Source: CAIMUS01 sp963708455 (GTDB lineage Bacteria; Pseudomonadota; Gammaproteobacteria; Competibacterales; Competibacteraceae). Taken from it: DNA of 64,000 bases. The notes under the pieces were generated by a model, which was not told the origin of the DNA, did not search any database, and saw only the letters and a list, made by a program, of their open reading frames with translations. Location: NCBI GenBank assembly GCA_963708455.1, contig CAVPSQ010000007.1, positions 1 through 64,000 on the forward strand, read 5' to 3'. A program made the translations under genes and the position numbers. Below are positions 41,487 to 53,917 of this stretch, piece after piece. How positions within the stretch are numbered: the stretch's first letter is position 1; every line of letters begins with the position of its first letter.

Positions 41487-43956
41487 TCAGCAGTGCGAAT
41501 TGTAGCCTTTTCCCGGATGGAGGGGTCCAGTCGAGGCAATCTCTCCCCCACACACCCGGTTGCGGCCCTCCCCCTTCGCCTGGAACAACGCCTTGTCGGC
41601 GGCCTTGATCAGTAAGGTCGGTTTGGTCGCCGGCGTCGGAATCACCACTGCAACCCCGAGGCTGAGCGTGACGTGCCCGGCAGTGGGCGACTTGGCGTGG
41701 GGTATGGCAAGTCTTTCGATAGCCAGGCGCATATTCTCTGCAATCAGCCGGGCTCCTTCCAAAGAGGTATCGGGTAGTACCGCCGCCAATTCCTCACCGC
41801 CATAGCGGGCCAGCAGGTCGGCCGGGCGGCGAATTGCGGCATCCAGCGCCTGGGCGATCTGGCGCAGGCAATCGTCGCCTGCTTGATGCAAGTAGTAATC
41901 GTTATACGCTTTGAAGTGATCGACATCGGCCAGAATCAAGGCCAGCGTCTGCCGGTTGCGCAGCGCCCGACGCCATTCCCTGGACAGACAGACATCGAAG
42001 TGGCGGCGGTTGGCGATGCCGGTCAAACCGTCCAACTGGGAAATCCGTTGCAGTTCCCGATTGGCCTCCAGCAGACGCTGATTAATCTGCTCCATGCCCT
42101 GTTTGGCTTGCGCCAGTTCCAGCAGTGCCTTCTTCAACTCGGCATCCGCCCGCTTGCGCTCGCTAATGTCGCGCACCGCGACCAACACCAGTGGCCTGCC
42201 TTCATAGTCTATCGGACTGAACAAGGCATCCACGGGCATAGCGCCGCCATCCTTGGGATGGATATGGCCTTCTACTATCACGCTGCCGCGCTGCTGCACG
42301 TGCTGCAGCACCTGTGGCAGCGTCACCTCGCCGCTGGCGCTACTGATATTGTTGATAAAGGAGGAAAAATTTAAAGAGAAGCAAGCGCTCGCGCGTATAG
42401 CCCAGGTTATCGCAGGCGAGCCGGTTGACATCGATAATGCGGCCGCTGGCATCGATCAGCAACAACGCTTCTCTGGAATATTCGAACAGGGAACGGAAGC
42501 GCAGGCTTTCCCGCAAGGCCGCTTCGGCCTGTTTACGCTGAGTGATGTCTCTGAAAGCCACCACGGCACCAGCAAGCTGCCCCTGCCGGCGCAGCGGCAA
42601 GGCTACCACGGCGACCGCTAGCAAGGTCCCGTCTTTGCGCCGGAAAGCGGCATCCTCGGCTTGATAACTGTCACCTCGGCGCACTGTTTCCAGCAGCGCA
42701 CAGACACCGTTAGCAGGCACAGCCCCATCAGCGTTCAGGTGAAACAGGCGGTGGGCATCCTGTCCGAGCATTGCCTCTATCGACCAGCCGAGCAGCTTTT
42801 GGGTTTCAGGATTGACGAAAGTGACGCGTCCTTGCAGATCCTGCACATACACCCCTTCTTTCAGAGCAGCCGTGATTTCCCGCAGGCGGGTTTCACTTTC
42901 CCTGATGGCGGCTGTCATCCGCTGCGCCAGCAACTGCGCCCGCCGCCGGGTGGTTGCCAGAGACCAGGTGGACAGAAACAGCAGCAAACTGACCAGCACG
43001 CCGATTAACAGCACAGCCGAGGAAAAGCGGCCGGGAAAGGCCGTCGGGGCGACGGGAGCGCGCGCCGTAACAACCAGCATCCAGGAATGATTTCCTAGCA
43101 TTAACTCCGTCTTCATGCGCAAGCCGGATGGCTCCCATCCGGATGCTGTCAAGGCGCTATCGTATAACTGCGTATGTGGCGCAATGTCCTGGCCATCATA
43201 GATCCGCAGGCGCATATCCGGCGCCAACAGTTTTCCAATATCCGCCATCAAAGCGCTCATCTGGAATGTGCTGTAGACGTAACCGAGCAGGGCAGCGCGA
43301 CGCTGTTCGAGCGTAGCCAAGGGTAGATCCTGGCGATAGACGGGTAAAAAGACGATGAACCCGGGCAAAACGCGGTCATCGGCCGCTTGCGGCAACAGGA
43401 TTCTGTCGGAAAAAACAATTGCGCCGCTATCTCCAGCCTGTTGCAGGGCGGCGCGTCTTACGGGTTCCGAGGACATGTCGAAACCGAAGGCCAGGCGGTC
43501 AGGTCCAGCGGCAGGTTCGCTCAAAATCACCGGCGTATAGTAGGCATGCTCCTCTGCCGGCCAGAGGGTGAAATCGGGGAATCCCTCGGCGCGGATTTGC
43601 CGGATCAGCATTTCCCGGTCCGCCGCCGGGATATACCGGGCGAAACCGACAGTCTGGATGCCCGGATAACGCTTTTCGATATGCAGACTTTTATAATAGT
43701 CCCGCCATTGCTGGCGCGCGATCGTCCCGGTGGCATTCAACAGGCCGACGAATCCCATCAGCATCTGCTCGTAGCTCCCCATACGCTCACTGATGGCGGA
43801 TTTGGTTTCGTTTACCCGAAATTCGAAATGTTCGAGGGTAAGGCGATCTTCATCTATTCTGGCAAGGTGCCAGAACCATCCTGCAATCAGCAATGAACCT
43901 AACAGGACGTACCAGGCCACTCCCATACCGCGGGCAAATTGCATCGGTCTTGCCAA
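41487..43956 (-). pseudogene. CHASE-PAS-PAS-GGDEF diguanylate cyclase, one frameshift
   Basis: Two frames give one sensor of about 822 residues. The N-terminal transmembrane helix (VAWYVLLGSLLIAGWFWHL) precedes an extracytoplasmic CHASE domain (about 45-300; PGIQTVGFARYIPAADREML), a second helix (AVLLIGVLVSLLLFLSTW), PAS domains (ALKEGVYVQDLQGRVTFVNP and EYSREALLLIDASGRIIDVN), a short coiled coil and a GGDEF domain with YGGEELAAVLPD, an active-type GGEEL. The slip lies near 42378 in CTTCTCTTTAAA (RERLL then SLNFSSF). One base removed restores the whole protein. No EAL domain. It would make cyclic di-GMP in response to a periplasmic ligand. Confidence 0.85.
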
Positions 43957-44065
43957 TTAGAGTTGATGGAAAGTTATTTCACAACGGATTGTTTTTACAT
44001 TTCACTGTAACATCAACTACATTCCCGATAATGTAACTTATTATTAACCAATTTAAAGGTTAAAA

Positions 44066-44569
44066 ATGATGAGAATTAATGCCGCTCGGTCGCAGACGGC
44101 TGCACGGCGCGCCGGTAAAAACGGCAAGCGCCTGGCCTTGCCTCGCCTGTGGCAAAGCGTGGGATGGTTGATGGTCGTCACCGTGATTGTATTGACCTTG
44201 ATGCCTAAACCGCCTCAGCCACCGTTATTTTTTCTCAATTGGGACAAAGTCCAGCACCTGCTGGCCTACGGCGGCCTGATGTGGTGGTTCCGACAGGCCT
44301 TCATCGCCCGCTTGCGCTGGATCGTGTTTTTAATCGGGTTGGGCGTAATCCTGGAGTTTATGCAGGGATGGAGCGCAATTCGTCAGTTCGAATATCAGGA
44401 TATGCTGGCCAACGGCCTGGGGGTGATGACCGGTTTGCTGCTGGCCGTCACCCCGCTGGGTTCCCTGGTCGGTTGGCTGGACTACCGGCTTGCGGCGTTA
44501 CTGTCAACCGGTCACTCGTCGGTGGAGACCGCTGGCGGCGAAGAGCGGCGGCGGCGGGGACGGTCGTGA
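44066..44569 (+). CDS. VanZ-like membrane protein
   Basis: 167 residues with a basic N-terminus and four hydrophobic helices. The VanZ pattern is LNWDKVQHLLAYGGLMWWFR (about 57-76) and GLGVILEFMQGWSAIRQFEYQDMLAN with the conserved E...Q...D. Function of such stand-alone VanZ proteins is unknown; they are not evidence of glycopeptide resistance. Its 3' end overlaps the convergent adenosyltransferase gene by 58 bases. Confidence 0.85.
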   Translation: MMRINAARSQTAARRAGKNGKRLALPRLWQSVGWLMVVTVIVLTLMPKPPQPPLFFLNWDKVQHLLAYGGLMWWFRQAFIARLRWIVFLIGLGVILEFMQGWSAIRQFEYQDMLANGLGVMTGLLLAVTPLGSLVGWLDYRLAALLSTGHSSVETAGGEERRRRGRS

Positions 44570-45102
44570 CGCCATAACACTTCCACGCCGCCCTCGTCGC
44601 GGGCCGTAATCCGGCAGAGCACGAACAGCAGATCGGAGAGGCGGTTGAGATAAACCAGTCCCTGGGGATTGATATCCTCCTGGCGGGCCAGCGCGACCAG
44701 ATGGCGCTCGGCGCGACGGCAGACTGCCCGCGCCAGATGGCAGACCGCCGCCGCCGGACCGCCGCCCGGCAGTATGAATTCCTTCAACGGCGGCAAACCG
44801 GCGTTGAAACCGTCCAGTTCCTGTTCCAGTGTGCTTACGTCCTCGGCGTTGATAGCCTCATAACCCGGCATGCTCAATTCGCTGCCCAGATCGAACAGCT
44901 TGTGTTGCGCTTCGCTCAGACAGGCGCGGATTTCAGCACGGATATCGTGAGCCAGTACCATACCCAGGGTGCAATTCAACTCATCGATCTGACCGATGGT
45001 CTCGATGCGCGGGCTGTCTTTGGCGATGCGCTGGCCGCTACCCAGACCGGTGTCGCCTTTATCGCCGGTACGAGTGTAAATTTTGGAGAGTCGGTGACCC
45101 AT
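44512..45102 (-). CDS. Cob(I)alamin adenosyltransferase, PduO type
   Basis: 196 residues from ATG 45102 (MGHRLSKIYTRTGDKGDTGL). The N-terminal TRTGDKGDTGLGSG binds ATP; GQIDELNCTLG and FILPGGGPAAAVCHLARAVCRRAER with YLNRLSDLLFVL are PduO/MMAB signatures. It transfers the adenosyl group from ATP to cob(I)alamin, making coenzyme B12. The C-terminal tail (RRRRSSPPAVSTDE) overlaps the vanZ-like gene and is probably not conserved. Functionally it complements cobC-cobS at 6.9-8.2 kb. Confidence 0.94.
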   Translation of the reverse strand: MGHRLSKIYTRTGDKGDTGLGSGQRIAKDSPRIETIGQIDELNCTLGMVLAHDIRAEIRACLSEAQHKLFDLGSELSMPGYEAINAEDVSTLEQELDGFNAGLPPLKEFILPGGGPAAAVCHLARAVCRRAERHLVALARQEDINPQGLVYLNRLSDLLFVLCRITARDEGGVEVLWRHDRPRRRRSSPPAVSTDE

Positions 45103-45230
45103 GCAAGCCCCTTTCAAATGTTCAGCGTGTACGATCTACAATGCCCGTTGAGCCCCTGCTTTGCAAGCCTTCAGGTGTGCTTGCCTGTTCCTGGCGACCC
45201 AGTTGAGAGAAGGTGCCGGACTAGCCTCCG

Positions 45231-47918
<2,688 letters not shown>

Positions 47919-48064
47919 TGGCGTTTGGCCTCTGTCTTAACGGTTGCGACCCATCCTTCCGGCACACCCTCGCGACCGGCAATGGCAGTGCAGGGTACTG
48001 CCATGCACTCCTTTGTCGAAAGGGACAGCGGACGCGGCGTTCTTGTTCAAATCCGCCCGAATCA

Positions 48065-49252
48065 CTACAACCGCTGCCACAGTACTGCGGTTACTTCCTC
48101 ATCCGTCAACATCAGCGGATTGGTTTTCATGCTGCCGCCCCGGCACTGGGCGACGAGCGGCGCAAAGTCGCTTTCCTGGATGCCGTACTCGCGCAGCGGC
48201 GGCAGGGCCAGCCGCCGGGTCCACTCGTGCAGAGTCGCCACCAGCGCCGCGCGCGCCGTGGCAGGTTCATCTAACGACCGACCGCTCAGAATGGCGCCAG
48301 CTCTGGCGTATTTCTCCAGCGCGGGATGGTCGGGGGCGCGAGCTTGCAGCGCGGCGATATTGACCTGCGTGGCGGCGGCCACCAGGGTGCCGCAAACCAC
48401 GCCGTGGGGAATCGGAAAGCAGGCGCCGAGCGGCGCCGCCAGCCCATGCACCGAGCCCAGTCCCGCCTGCGCCAGACAGATGCCCGACGCGAGTGCCGCG
48501 AAGGCCAGACAGGAGCGCCCGGCAGCCGCCTCAACGCCGCCGTCATACCAGGCGAACAGTCCTGCGGCGACCGCTTCCATACCCTTTTCCGCCAGCCCGT
48601 CGGTGAAGGGATTGGCGTTACTGGATACGTAGGACTCCAGCAACTGGGTAAAAGCGTCCATCGCGTTGGCAGCGATCTGGGGACGCGGGCAGGTGGCCAG
48701 CAGATCCGGATCGACCAGCGCGTATTCCGGCACCAGCAGTTCATGGCGGAAGGATTTCTTGAAGCCGTGCTGCCCCCGACTACTGAGCACCGCGTTCTTG
48801 GTGGCTTCGCTGCCGGTGCCCGCCGTGGTGGGTATGGCGATAAACGGCACAGCCGGACCTTGATAAGGCTTCTGCGGGCCTACCCCTTCCAGATAATCCA
48901 TGACCGTATCGCCGCTACGCAACAGACCGGCGACCGCCTTGGCGGCATCCAGCACACTACCGCCGCCGATGCCGACTACCACATCGAGGCCGGCGCCATG
49001 CAACCGCTGCACGGCCTCATCCACCAGCCGCGGCGAGGGCTCGTCGGCGACATTGAGCAGCTCCCAGGCGATGCCCCGCGCGCGCAACGCCGTCGTCAGG
49101 GATTGCCACTGCGGCGAGGATTGGAACGAACGGGCGCCGACCACCAGCAGGGCGCGGCGGCCGTACTGCGCGATCAAAGCGGGCAATTTGCCCAGCGCGC
49201 CAGCGCCGAATTCGATGCGCGGCAGCCGGGTGATGGAGAAGGGTTTAAGCAT
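48065..49252 (-). CDS. Iron-containing alcohol dehydrogenase
   Basis: 395 residues from ATG 49252 (MLKPFSITRLPRIEFGAGAL); upstream codons in the same frame run into the next gene's control region. NAD-binding VVGIGGGSVLDAAKAVAGL (about 85-103) and AIPTTAGTGSEATKNAV (about 137) are family III ADH signatures. The metal-site region is ANAMDAFTQLLESYVS and the His-rich GLGSVHGLAAPLGACFPIPHGVVC. The exact substrate (alcohol, lactaldehyde, butanol and others) cannot be told. It is divergent from the unknown gene at 49374. Confidence 0.92.
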   Translation of the reverse strand: MLKPFSITRLPRIEFGAGALGKLPALIAQYGRRALLVVGARSFQSSPQWQSLTTALRARGIAWELLNVADEPSPRLVDEAVQRLHGAGLDVVVGIGGGSVLDAAKAVAGLLRSGDTVMDYLEGVGPQKPYQGPAVPFIAIPTTAGTGSEATKNAVLSSRGQHGFKKSFRHELLVPEYALVDPDLLATCPRPQIAANAMDAFTQLLESYVSSNANPFTDGLAEKGMEAVAAGLFAWYDGGVEAAAGRSCLAFAALASGICLAQAGLGSVHGLAAPLGACFPIPHGVVCGTLVAAATQVNIAALQARAPDHPALEKYARAGAILSGRSLDEPATARAALVATLHEWTRRLALPPLREYGIQESDFAPLVAQCRGGSMKTNPLMLTDEEVTAVLWQRL

Positions 49253-49373
49253 CGGTCGATCCCCTGAAAAACCCGCAGATGGAACTGCGCAAGGCAAACC
49301 ATTTTGTGAAAAACCGGTCCTTGGCACTATAGTAACAAACTCTTTTTCCGACACAACCTGCAAGAGAGCTGCC

Positions 49374-50609
49374 TTGAGCTATCCTGGGTTCACCCTTGCC
49401 GACCTGCAAAGCTGCTCCGGTGCCTTGACTATCGAACTCGACCTGAACGGCGTGGTTGCGGAACAGCGGCCGCCGGCGCCGCTGGCGCGCGCCCTGGCTG
49501 CCGAGGTCGGCGGCTGCCTGGCTGCCGATCTCGAGCGGATTCTGTCAGGCATCGCCCAGGTGGGACTGGTCGTTCCCGGCGCCGTGTACGATCAGACCGA
49601 CGTGCTGCGCCCCGGCTTCCCGCTGGCGCGCGCGCTCGAACAGATTTATCGCGGCGCGCTGCGGCATGACGACTTCACCCCCCAGTTGATCGCGCTGGGG
49701 ACGGACAGCGGGCGTTTCCCGGTGGACGCTCTCAATCCGCCTCGGCTGCCGGGATCGGGTCCTTTGCTGCTGTTGCCCTTTACCCTGATCGGCCGCCAGG
49801 GCGATATCCTGCCACTGTCCAGCCAGATGGAGAATGTGCTGTTACAGACCGGCGCAGTATCCATCGCCACCCGCGACGCCGTGCTCGGCGCTTTTGGGCT
49901 GCAAGCGGTCAGCATGTCCTACGCCACCATCGCCGACCTGTGCGCTCTGTTGCAGGTGCAGTTGGAAAATCACGGCTTCGACGGTCTCTGGCGGCTGCTG
50001 GAGCATGCTTTGTTCCAGCGCCGCGGCGTGCAACAGATCCGGCTGGAGAACGGCGCCCACTTTGTGTTGCTCGATACGCAAGTGTATGCGCCTTTTTATA
50101 CTTTCGACGACTGGGCGCAGAGCGGGCCGGGTCGGACGCTGGCGGTCGACCGCTTGCCTGCCGCGTATGGCGACTGGCTGCGCAGCCACCGTCAGTATAC
50201 GTTGACTCTGGAAGCGCACGGTCTGGAGGTCAGGCGGGTGCTGGCTAATGCCGCGCTCGAACAGGAAAATCCTGAAGCAGTCCTGGCGGCGGCGCAGCAA
50301 GCGCAGCCGCTGGCAGGCAGTTATCTGATTGAAACCGTCATTACCAACGACAGTGGCGCTTCCGAGAGCCGGCGGGTAATCACCCATCAGTTCGATCAGG
50401 ATAGTGGCACGCTGGCCTATACGGTGCTGGCGCTCGACAGCGATGGCGGTATCCTCAGCCTGGAGAACTATTATCCGCTGCGTCCTGAAGGTCTGTCGGC
50501 GGTTATCGACCAGTTGCGCCAGCGCAGTGTCACCATCGACCAACAGGTGCTGCATCCCCGGACTCTCGTTTATTCATCCGAGCGGCGCTGTCTGCAATCG
50601 GCGGCATGA
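49374..50609 (+). CDS. Conserved-looking protein of unknown function
   Basis: 411 residues if started at TTG 49374, which has AGAGAG upstream; no ATG lies nearby. I do not recognise the family. No signal peptide or transmembrane helix is obvious. It looks mixed alpha/beta with a regular N-terminal part (GVVAEQRPPAPLARALAAEV) and segments such as LENGAHFVLLDTQVYAPFYT and LENYYPLRPEGLSAVIDQLR. It overlaps the histone-deacetylase-like gene by four bases (ATGA), so the two are probably co-translated and act together. Divergent from the alcohol dehydrogenase. Confidence 0.7.
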   Translation: MSYPGFTLADLQSCSGALTIELDLNGVVAEQRPPAPLARALAAEVGGCLAADLERILSGIAQVGLVVPGAVYDQTDVLRPGFPLARALEQIYRGALRHDDFTPQLIALGTDSGRFPVDALNPPRLPGSGPLLLLPFTLIGRQGDILPLSSQMENVLLQTGAVSIATRDAVLGAFGLQAVSMSYATIADLCALLQVQLENHGFDGLWRLLEHALFQRRGVQQIRLENGAHFVLLDTQVYAPFYTFDDWAQSGPGRTLAVDRLPAAYGDWLRSHRQYTLTLEAHGLEVRRVLANAALEQENPEAVLAAAQQAQPLAGSYLIETVITNDSGASESRRVITHQFDQDSGTLAYTVLALDSDGGILSLENYYPLRPEGLSAVIDQLRQRSVTIDQQVLHPRTLVYSSERRCLQSAA

Positions 50610-51634
50610 AAGTTTTCTATTACGATCATTTCGAGCTGCCGCTGCCGCCCGGCCATCGCTTCCCGGCGCATCAATACCCCTTGCTGCGGCAGCGGGTGAC
50701 CGCCGCCAACCAGGGCCAGTTCGAGCTATGTGTGCCGGCGGCGGCGAGTGATGACGAGCTGCTGCTGGCGCACGATCCCACCTATCTGCAACGGCTGATC
50801 GAAGGCGCACTGTCGGCGCGCGAACTGCGCGTGCTCGGCCTACCTTGGTCGCCGCAACTGGTGGAGCGGTCGCGCCGTTCCGTAGGTGCCACCATCGCTG
50901 CCTGCCGGGCGGCACTGCAGGACGGCGCGGCGGCCACGCTGGCCGGGGGCACTCATCATGCCTTTGCCGACCAGGCCCAGGGTTTTTGCGTCTTTAACGA
51001 CAGCGCTGTCGCGGCGCGGGTGTTGCAACGCGCAGGCCGGGTCCGCCGGATGATTGTCATCGACTGCGATGTGCATCAAGGCAACGGCACGGCGGCCATT
51101 TTCGCAGCTGACCCCACGGTATTCACTTTTTCCCTGCACGGCCAGAAGAACTTCCCATTCCGCAAGGAGCACAGCGATCTGGATATCGAACTGCCGGACG
51201 GCAGCGACGATACGGCCTATCTGGCCGCGCTGGAGGAAGGTTTGCGCAGCGCCCTGCCGCAGGCCCGGGCGGAACTGGCGATCTATCTGGCCGGAGCCGA
51301 CCCGTTCGCAGGCGACCGTCTGGGCCGGCTGGCGGTCAGCAAAGCCGGTCTGGCGGAGCGGGATCGGCAGGTGCTCGACTATTGCGTCCGCTACGGACTG
51401 GCCGTGGTGGCGACCATGGCGGGAGGCTACGCCCGCAATCCCGACGATGTGGTCGATATCCATTGGCAGACCTTGACGCGGCTGGCCGAGGTCGCGACGG
51501 AGCTGGCCAAGGCCCGGTTGCGGTTAACCGGGCCGGCTGGCACCCGTTCAAGCGATCTTAAGCCGCGCCAGCCTGACCAGCACAATCGCAATCAGTGGCA
51601 GGATCAGACCCAGCACCGACACGGTGATCAATAA
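50606..51634 (+). CDS. Histone-deacetylase-family amidohydrolase
   Basis: 342 residues. Zn-dependent deacetylase fold: AGGTHHAFADQAQGFCVFND (paired active-site His, about 112-131), IVIDCDVHQGNGTAAIF (zinc Asp and His, about 151-167) and YLAGADPFAGDRLG (third zinc Asp, about 230). Bacterial members deacetylate polyamines, acetoin-related or other small acetyl amides rather than histones; the substrate is not evident. The last about 30 residues (Gln/His-rich) overlap the convergent transporter gene and may not be conserved. Confidence 0.92.
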   Translation: MKVFYYDHFELPLPPGHRFPAHQYPLLRQRVTAANQGQFELCVPAAASDDELLLAHDPTYLQRLIEGALSARELRVLGLPWSPQLVERSRRSVGATIAACRAALQDGAAATLAGGTHHAFADQAQGFCVFNDSAVAARVLQRAGRVRRMIVIDCDVHQGNGTAAIFAADPTVFTFSLHGQKNFPFRKEHSDLDIELPDGSDDTAYLAALEEGLRSALPQARAELAIYLAGADPFAGDRLGRLAVSKAGLAERDRQVLDYCVRYGLAVVATMAGGYARNPDDVVDIHWQTLTRLAEVATELAKARLRLTGPAGTRSSDLKPRQPDQHNRNQWQDQTQHRHGDQ

Positions 51635-53209
51635 TTCGCCAAATTGGCGGTAATCGGCCGGCACCGTCAGTGCGCCCGTGGCGTGGTCACGCACCGCGCG
51701 CGTCACCGTGTAATACTGATTGACGTACTTGGTTCCGAGCTGACTGAGCGACAGCGCCAGATTGGTGAAAGAAGCCATAACCGCGAAAAAGGTGGCTTTG
51801 AGACTGGCCGGCGCCGAGTTGGCAATCCAGGCGAGCATGGGAATCATGGCGACCTGACCGAGGGGCGACTCCAGAGCGGTGTCCACCAGCGCGATGAAGC
51901 GGGCATCGACCAGACCACCGGTATGGGCCGCCGTCCAGTGGTGCAGGTCGTAGTACATGCCGATGATGGGCAGGCTGAGCAGCGTGCTTACCAGGGTCAG
52001 GCAGACCACCACATAGGCGATGGAACGCTCGGCCATGAAACGGCGGAAAACGAACATGCCGAACAGCGCCAGTCCGCCGGAGATCAGGGACAGCACTGCC
52101 AGAAAGCGCTGATCGAAACCCAGGTTATCGATCATCCACCAAGTCGAGCCTGCGCCAGGAGTAGGCACGGCGCGATAGACGAAAATAATGATCGCGGTGC
52201 CGACCAGGAGGCGTTGCGCTGCGGGTTCGAGGACGCGCACGAGTTGCGCCATCAGGAACAGCACGATGGCCATGGAGCCGGCGAAGATGATTTCCTGGTT
52301 AAACGGTATCTCGTGCAGGCCCATGAAAATCGTGAAGGCGACGAAGATGAGACTGCCGCCCAGGATATACCAGTTGGGGACCGTCGGCTCCGCATGCACC
52401 GCCAGCAAGTCCCAGGCTTGCCGCCAGGTGTAACCCCGGCGTTGCAGCCGGCGCGCGGTGCGCAGCCGCAGCAGTCCGCCCAGCAGCACGCCGAGTACCG
52501 AAATCGCCGGGATGCACAGAGCCAGCTCGTAGATGCGCGTATAGATACCCACCTTATCGCTCTCGCTCATCGCCTCAACGCCGCTGAACATGAACACGTT
52601 GAGCAACGCGACGATGATGCCGCCGCTGATGATGGCGACGCGACCGAGTGTCTGCATGGTGGTGTGCATCAGGCGGCGGCGCGCCGGCTCGATAGCGTTG
52701 CCTTCGCTGTCGACGGGAGGGACGGCCTCGACCGTCATGGCGTCGGCCACGACGTCCTGGATGACGTAACCCACCGGGGCAAGCAGCGCGCTGAGCACAT
52801 ACCAGACCTCGACCGGCATGATCGTGCGCAGGGCCTCGGTGTGGGCCAGCAGCCCGATCATGATGCCCAGACTGACGGTGATCAGTGCAGCCCCCAAGAA
52901 CACCAAGGCGCCCTTGAAACGCCACAGCAGATCCACCAGATGGCCGAGTGGCATCTTCAGCACCCAGGGAATGCCTGTCCAGAAGCCGAGGGCGGCGAGA
53001 AATTCGGCCGAGAGGCCGAGATAGTCCTTCACGAAAAAGGCGCCGACAATGGCGGTCAATCCTGAAACCCCGGCGGCCAGATAGACCATGAGCGGCGGCA
53101 GATAGGAAAGCCGCAGTTCCCGGCCCAGTTCCAGAATATTGCGGTCGCACCAGTCGTACAGCCGGCCGACAGCGCGGTGATTCCCTGTGGATGTGTGATT
53201 CGGCATCAA
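51548..53209 (-). CDS. BT1/FBT-type MFS transporter
   Basis: 553 residues with about twelve to fourteen hydrophobic helices. The N-terminal block (LPPLMVYLAAGVSGLTAIVG; GFWTGIPWVLKMPLGHLVDL) resembles folate-biopterin (BT1) family transporters, a branch of the major facilitator superfamily; ALLAPVGYVIQDVVADAMTV is a recognisable core. The cargo is unknown. Its 3' end overlaps the histone-deacetylase-like gene by 87 bases, which are convergent. Confidence 0.82.
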   Translation of the reverse strand: MMPNHTSTGNHRAVGRLYDWCDRNILELGRELRLSYLPPLMVYLAAGVSGLTAIVGAFFVKDYLGLSAEFLAALGFWTGIPWVLKMPLGHLVDLLWRFKGALVFLGAALITVSLGIMIGLLAHTEALRTIMPVEVWYVLSALLAPVGYVIQDVVADAMTVEAVPPVDSEGNAIEPARRRLMHTTMQTLGRVAIISGGIIVALLNVFMFSGVEAMSESDKVGIYTRIYELALCIPAISVLGVLLGGLLRLRTARRLQRRGYTWRQAWDLLAVHAEPTVPNWYILGGSLIFVAFTIFMGLHEIPFNQEIIFAGSMAIVLFLMAQLVRVLEPAAQRLLVGTAIIIFVYRAVPTPGAGSTWWMIDNLGFDQRFLAVLSLISGGLALFGMFVFRRFMAERSIAYVVVCLTLVSTLLSLPIIGMYYDLHHWTAAHTGGLVDARFIALVDTALESPLGQVAMIPMLAWIANSAPASLKATFFAVMASFTNLALSLSQLGTKYVNQYYTVTRAVRDHATGALTVPADYRQFGELLITVSVLGLILPLIAIVLVRLARLKIA

Positions 53210-53377
53210 GTTTTACAGATAAACCAGGGCCACAGCAGCGGGCGGATAAGACCACGCTCACCCGGGCGGATCGCAAACCCGACCCCGGCGGGCGTGCGAA
53301 GGTTGCCTGGCCGATTTATACCCCAGGCAAGGCCAAGGTCTCAGAACGGCTTGGAGAATCCGCCCGGCGAACGCGCT

Positions 53378-53851
53378 TTAATGGGATACCCGCGCCGTGC
53401 CGTCCTGACCGGTTATGACCATTACCCGCTCGCCCGGCGTGAAGGTCTCATTACCGGCCGCCTGGGTCACCGCTAGCGTGTGCCCGCTGTCCAGGCGGAC
53501 GGTGATTTGCAGGCCGGTCTCGCGGGTCAGCCCTTCTTCGGCCATCGAGCCGATGGCCCCGCCCAGCACTGCGCCGCCGAGTCCACCGAGAATCTTGGCG
53601 CGCGTTCCCCCGCCGATGGCGCTGCCGCCGACGCCGCCAGCCACCGCGCCAATGCCGGTGCCGACATTGCTCTTAGTACCTTCGATCTGCACCGTCTGCA
53701 CATTCTGCACAACGCCATACTCAACAGACTGCGCCTGGCGGGTCTCGGATCGACTGTACGCGCTGCCGGACGTGCTGGAGACGCAGCCGCCGGCCCAGAC
53801 GCCAACCAGCAAGACAGCCACTGCTTTAGCTACTGTGTTCATAGTACTCAT
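53378..53851 (-). CDS. Glycine-zipper outer-membrane lipoprotein
   Basis: 157 residues. Lipoprotein signal peptide with lipobox VWAGGC (Cys about residue 23), then a 17-kDa-antigen/SlyB-like glycine zipper (GTGIGAVAGGVGGSAIGGGT; GGLGGAVLGGAIGSMAEEG) at about 65-105 and a small beta domain (GLQITVRLDSGHTLAVTQ; FTPGERVMVITGQDG). Such proteins sit in the outer membrane and are often linked to envelope stress. No operon partner. Confidence 0.88.
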   Translation of the reverse strand: MSTMNTVAKAVAVLLVGVWAGGCVSSTSGSAYSRSETRQAQSVEYGVVQNVQTVQIEGTKSNVGTGIGAVAGGVGGSAIGGGTRAKILGGLGGAVLGGAIGSMAEEGLTRETGLQITVRLDSGHTLAVTQAAGNETFTPGERVMVITGQDGTARVSH

Positions 53852-53917
53852 GCTCTTCGATCACCTTGAATAAAAGCAAAAATCGTCTCAAAGGAAAGGG
53901 CGGCTCGCCGGCAGCCG

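Noticed and set aside
44066..44569. Glycopeptide resistance (vanZ)
   Set aside because: VanZ-like membrane proteins are widespread without vanA/H/X genes; none of those is present.
51644..53065. Open frame of 473 codons on the plus strand
   Set aside because: Antisense shadow of the BT1-type transporter gene; Gln/His/Arg-rich with no family motif, as expected for the opposite strand of GC-rich coding DNA.
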